Assembly: GCA_947178505.1 (NCBI GenBank)
Contig: CAMWYR010000016.1
Span: 1 to 45,640 of the forward strand
Source of the DNA: an uncultured Muribaculaceae bacterium
GTDB lineage: Bacteria > Bacteroidota > Bacteroidia > Bacteroidales > Muribaculaceae
Length of the DNA: 45,640 nucleotides
Direction of reading: 5' to 3'
Below are positions 42,928 to 45,640 of this stretch, one piece after another. Under the pieces are notes generated by a model, which saw only the letters and a list, made by a program, of their open reading frames with translations, had not been told where the DNA came from and did no database searches. Both the position numbers and the translations under genes were made by a program. Positions within the stretch are counted from its first letter, which is position 1, and each line of letters begins with the position of its first letter.

Positions 42928-42964
42928 TTATACAAATAAATCACTGATATTCCGCAGCTTTAAA

Positions 42965-43330
42965 TCATAGTTTTCCGGCTTCGCGCCGAAGGGTGTTGAG
43001 CCGTCGCCGACGCACGGTGCTGTCGGCCATGATACCCTCGACCACCATCACCAGATCCCACCTCGCAAGGCTGCCGTCACCCTGCAGTCCGGAGGGCTTG
43101 CCGAAGGTGCCGCGTTCCAGAATCTTGGAGTAGAGCACCATCCCACCCGGTTCCCAATGAAGGAGCTTCATGCGCGTGCGGTGACGGTTGATGAAGATAT
43201 AGACGTCTCCGTCAAGCGGATTGCGGCCCATGCGGTCGCGCACAATGCCTGAGAGCGTATGGAAACTCTTGCGCATATCCGTTGGCTCGGTGTAGAGCCG
43301 GTAGCGCATGCTGTCGTTGAGGCTGAACAT
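42965..43330 (-). CDS. tnpB: IS66-family accessory protein TnpB (Orf2)
   Basis: A 121-residue protein with the IS66 Orf2 signature: YRLYTEPTDMRKSFHTLSGIV, NPLDGDVYIFINRHRTRMKLLHW and GMVLYSKILERGTFG. It starts 3 nt after tnpA stops, as in intact IS66 elements. The frame is complete, but the tnpC gene that should follow is absent, so it is probably not functional for transposition. Confidence 0.9.
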   Translation of the reverse strand: MFSLNDSMRYRLYTEPTDMRKSFHTLSGIVRDRMGRNPLDGDVYIFINRHRTRMKLLHWEPGGMVLYSKILERGTFGKPSGLQGDGSLARWDLVMVVEGIMADSTVRRRRLNTLRREAGKL

Positions 43331-43333
43331 GGA

Positions 43334-43699
43334 TCAGAGACTTTTTACCAGAACCGCCATAAACTCCACACTGACCCTGCCGCTGATCCTGACCATCCCT
43401 CCGCGGCTCGTCTGACACTCGATTGTCAGCGCTTCTGACGGGACGTGAATCCTACGACCCGGATTGATACTCTTCTCCAGATCCGTGACCGAACAGGGGA
43501 CAAAGCTTTCTCCTGATCCTAACTGAATGAAGGATCCCGTATCCCCATTGGATTGGGTCCTCTCATCCTCAAGATATTTCCGACGCGATTTATAAAACTC
43601 CCGGTGACTGATCCCCAACTCTTTAAGTCGTGCCGCTCTTTGGACATTGTGAGTATCACAGTAGGAGATGATTTCCAATACTTCCTCTTTGCTAAGCAT
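43334..43699 (-). CDS. tnpA: IS66-family accessory protein TnpA (Orf1)
   Basis: A 121-residue protein with an N-terminal helix-turn-helix-like region (YCDTHNVQRAARLKELGISHREFYKSRRKYL). The C-terminal half has LTIECQTSRGGMVRISGRVSVEFMAVLVKSL read in pieces, the usual DNA-binding Orf1 of IS66 elements. The start ATG lies 68 nt inside the right element end. It is intact in frame but part of a truncated element. Confidence 0.85.
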   Translation of the reverse strand: MLSKEEVLEIISYCDTHNVQRAARLKELGISHREFYKSRRKYLEDERTQSNGDTGSFIQLGSGESFVPCSVTDLEKSINPGRRIHVPSEALTIECQTSRGGMVRISGRVSVEFMAVLVKSL

Positions 43700-43775
43700 A
43701 TTCTTTTTGCCTGCAAAGTTACTAGCTATCGCTCATCCCTGAAATACGTGCTTAAACGTATGCTTACAAGTGGAC

Positions 43776-44039
43776 AAGGGATGCGGACACAAAAATAGGC
43801 TATGTCAAATTTGACATAGCCTATTTTTGTGATATTACCGGTAGATTACCTTCTGCCCGTTACTGATCGTGATCTCGCCCGGCTCTGGATTCTTCACCCT
43901 GTGACCCTGAAGGTCATACATGACTTCATCCGCAGTTTGAGGACGCTCTTCGGTTTCATTGATTTCCACGCCCGAGGGAGTGAAGAAATCCTCATAGGTG
44001 AATATGCACTCGTCGCCCTGATAACATGCGCCGAACCGA
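43776..44039. repeat. Direct repeat, right copy (264 bp)
   Basis: Near-identical to 37987-38250 (four mismatches). It starts 8 bp after the IS66 terminus and runs through the terminator into the last 68 codons of the second 440-residue gene. Confidence 0.9.
43791..43828 (-). terminator. Terminator after second 440-aa protein gene
   Basis: The same hairpin as at 38002: AGGCTATGTCAA at 43797-43808 pairs with TTGACATAGCCT at 43811-43822, with A5 before and T5 after. Confidence 0.85.
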
Positions 44040-45157
44040 GTGCTTGATCCATCGGTGGGAACAGGCATTAGGTGGACCGTGTTGTCTCCGTTTGCACCGA
44101 TATCTTCCACCCAATACTTCCAGTATGAATCCTTATCTGCTCCGTTAAAGATAATTCTTTTATATGTCTTACCTTTTACAGTTATTTCATCAATCGATTT
44201 GACCCCGCTGTTATCGTCATAATCAAGTGCCAATTCTCCCTCCTCTATGTTGAAATCATATTCAAGCATGAAGCGTTGAGTAGACGAATCGTATGTATAT
44301 ACTTGGCTATTGACAGACACCACAGGCTTCCCCGGATAAGGTAACGGAGACCAATCGGACTCACATTGTCTATACAATGGGCAGACCATACTTCCATCTG
44401 TGGAGTTTAATTCAGTTTCACCGTCAACTTTATAGTATGATGATTCATCTTGTTTATCTCCAAAGATATATTGTGTAATATACTCCCATCGTTTGTCCTG
44501 TTGCCAGAATGAATTGTCACATTCTACTTTCGGTTGTTCAAACACAGTCTCGTCTATTTGAATGCCTTCAGCCGTCGTCATTGATATAAAACGATAGATG
44601 TAATTGGTGCGCCAGTCTTTTTTATTGATTTTCCATTCCTTGGTTCCAATTCCGAAGATATAGGGCGTGGGAATATCCTCAACATTGCATTTCACACGTT
44701 TGCGCAATAAGTTACCGGAGTAGATATAATCAACATTGATGAGGGCGCTGGTTGAGGTGGCGAAATTTACGGTAGTCTGATTTTTCGTCATGAAATCAAG
44801 GAATGGTTCAAACTTTTCATTTGTGGAAGCTTTTACTATAATTTTTCCGCCACGCTCCATTGTATCATAACTACTCACCTTCTCACCCTTCTCTTTCACA
44901 ACTAGAGTGTGTCCTTCTCCGGAGATTGAGATTATGGTGCCATTGTAGTCATATTTGCCGCTCAAGGTTTTCATTTCTCCCACACTGACTTCAAGTTCTG
45001 TTACGTCATCCGGATCAATCATGGAAATACGTTCGATTATCCATGTCTGGCCCTCTGTGAAGAAGTCGTTGGTGGGGAGGGACTTTGCCGCAATTGCCGA
45101 CAACGCTCCCGAAAGCATAGTTACCACCATTAACGCACCAAGTTGTAAATATTTCAT
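43835..45157 (-). CDS. Secreted protein of unknown function, T9SS-like C-terminus (copy 2)
   Basis: A 440-residue paralog of the protein at 38046, the same length to the residue. The signal peptide and first about 38 residues are almost the same, and the last 67 residues are identical. The centre is clearly diverged, with conserved anchors such as VDYIYSGNLLRKRV, YIFGIGTKEW, ISMTTAEG and KYWVEDIGANG. In this copy the second GIG motif reads EDIG. No enzymatic motif is seen. It stands without a peptidase gene upstream but keeps a promoter and leader like that of the C25 gene, giving it an unusually long 5' leader of about 300 nt. Confidence 0.75.
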   Translation of the reverse strand: MKYLQLGALMVVTMLSGALSAIAAKSLPTNDFFTEGQTWIIERISMIDPDDVTELEVSVGEMKTLSGKYDYNGTIISISGEGHTLVVKEKGEKVSSYDTMERGGKIIVKASTNEKFEPFLDFMTKNQTTVNFATSTSALINVDYIYSGNLLRKRVKCNVEDIPTPYIFGIGTKEWKINKKDWRTNYIYRFISMTTAEGIQIDETVFEQPKVECDNSFWQQDKRWEYITQYIFGDKQDESSYYKVDGETELNSTDGSMVCPLYRQCESDWSPLPYPGKPVVSVNSQVYTYDSSTQRFMLEYDFNIEEGELALDYDDNSGVKSIDEITVKGKTYKRIIFNGADKDSYWKYWVEDIGANGDNTVHLMPVPTDGSSTRFGACYQGDECIFTYEDFFTPSGVEINETEERPQTADEVMYDLQGHRVKNPEPGEITISNGQKVIYR

Positions 45158-45187
45158 AAGTGCTACTATTTAATTGTTATTTATGGA
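45038..45187. repeat. Diverged direct repeat at 5' end of copy 2
   Basis: Counterpart of 39249-39398 at the same spacing: signal-peptide codons plus about 30 bp of leader. Weak similarity goes on to about 45264, to a shared TTAGAATAGTC. Confidence 0.75.
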
Positions 45188-45425
45188 AATTTCTATTTTA
45201 ATGCTTAGGAATATTTTGACCTTCTTAAAGATTATCTCTTGAATTTTAATTCTGATTAGAATAGTCGGAATTATAGGGAAAATTATAAAAGGCATATCTA
45301 TAATTTTCCGCTAAGTAGTTACTTAAAATTAATGAACAAGTTTTATGGTTCAAGATATTCCAACTACTTGAGACACATATATCGTTTAAATTTCAGTAAC
45401 TACTTATATAATTTATGGTAAACTT

Positions 45426-45505
45426 TGGGTTATTAGTTGTTTTTAATTTTATTTAGTTCTAAAATTGCGGTAAAGTTAAGAAAAAGTTTTTATCTATGCA
45501 ACTGG
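45426..45505 (-). repeat. Shared promoter/leader block, copy upstream of 440-aa copy 2
   Basis: Counterpart of 42031-42110. The similarity covers the promoter and the first part of the transcript but not the region next to the start codon. Confidence 0.8.
45471..45501 (-). promoter_or_regulatory. Candidate promoter of 440-aa copy 2
   Basis: On the minus strand TTG (45501-45499), 20 nt and TAACTTTA (45478-45471), the same geometry as the C25 peptidase promoter. Confidence 0.6.
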
Positions 45506-45640
45506 TATGATGTGCAAAATGTCACATTTACTCAAGAAATTCTTGATATTTCTACAAAATCTTATATTTGCAACTTATCAAAATTAACCGTAAAATTTTG
45601 AGATATTTATAGTGACTGTGAAAAAATAGGAGAATTGGTG

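Larger units (their letters stand above)
42136..43767 (-). mobile_element. IS graveyard: IS5-type remnant joined to truncated IS66
   Basis: The right edge is an IS66-type terminus: read on the minus strand the element starts GTAAGC at 43767, followed by a second related GTTTAAGC. IS66-family inverted repeats normally begin GTAAG. Inside lie tnpA and tnpB in order, but the large tnpC transposase is missing; the sequence switches to the IS5-type remnant within 40 bp after tnpB. No matching left IS66 terminus was found, so the element is incomplete and unable to move by itself. Confidence 0.75.
45158..45640. other. AT-rich leader/intergenic region without a gene
   Basis: No coding frame is supported. 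It contains an 11-bp inverted repeat (45277-45287 with 45299-45309, GGAAAATTATA type) and a 12-bp inverted repeat about 70 bp apart (45312-45323 with 45395-45406, TAAGTAGTTACT type). It also contains the shared leader block described separately and, near the edge, TATATTTG at 45563-45570 pointing right, which may serve a plus-strand gene beyond the window. Confidence 0.5.

Noticed and set aside
42148-42939. 263-aa plus-strand open frame
   Set aside because: It lies antisense to the recognisable IS5-type transposase reading frame and has no family features; it only appears long because the true frame carries nonsense codons.
1-45640. CRISPR arrays, tRNA or rRNA genes
   Set aside because: No regularly spaced repeats, cloverleaf-like intergenic sequences or rRNA stretches were seen by eye; a covariance-model scan was not possible.

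Overview
The window looks like a chromosomal segment of a gut-type Bacteroidales, most likely Muribaculaceae or a close relative. The basis is the gene content (tandem porin-like OmpA proteins, gingipain-type C25 peptidase with a type IX secretion (T9SS) C-terminus, TamL-type lipoprotein, DUF4922/SpoIID/AmpG cluster, Bacteroides-type HECLGH DPP III) and repeated promoter matches to the Bacteroidetes pattern TTG-N18-20-TAnnTTTG, with little sign of Shine-Dalgarno use. No rRNA, tRNA or CRISPR array was recognised. Family assignments are made from memory of protein motifs; no search was run. Layout, left to right. (1) 1-1.3 kb: a flavin reductase gene flanked by two decayed gene remnants (AraC-type DNA-binding end; DUF6198-like membrane protein). 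(2) 1.3-11.2 kb, all minus strand: htpG, a small HEAT-repeat DNA-alkylation-repair-like gene, then a probable operon M23-like protein > dxr > rseP > rlmI-like methyltransferase > secreted M49 peptidase. (3) 11.5-16 kb, plus strand: two tandem OmpA-family outer membrane proteins and gdhA, each with its own terminator. (4) 16.3-27.9 kb, plus strand: a tightly packed probable operon of an amidase_3/golvesin-type secreted protein, GT2 glycosyltransferase, DUF4922 (HIT/GalT-like HxHxQ), a SpoIID/LytB protein with no visible signal peptide, an AmpG-like permease and a TamL-type outer-membrane lipoprotein, followed by a HAD phosphatase. This reads as a cell-wall processing and recycling locus with several uncharacterised steps. 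(5) 27.9-33.2 kb, minus strand: a six-gene probable operon TraB/GumN protein > ABC ATPase > permease > YtrA-type GntR regulator > second ABC ATPase > second permease. Its candidate promoter overlaps a perfect 13+13 bp inverted repeat that is a good operator candidate for the encoded GntR protein. (6) 33.4-38 kb: SulP anion transporter, SGNH hydrolase, small outer-membrane beta-barrel, YitT membrane protein. (7) 38-45.6 kb, minus strand and more AT-rich: an accessory island with a gingipain-like C25 peptidase and two equal-length (440 aa) paralogous secreted proteins. One paralog lies directly downstream of the peptidase; the other lies beyond an IS graveyard (nonsense-riddled IS5-type transposase plus an IS66 remnant carrying tnpA and tnpB only). 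The paralogs carry near-identical DNA at both ends but diverged centres, and the peptidase and the second paralog share a conserved promoter/leader. This suggests duplication of a peptidase-plus-partner cassette followed by loss of one peptidase copy.
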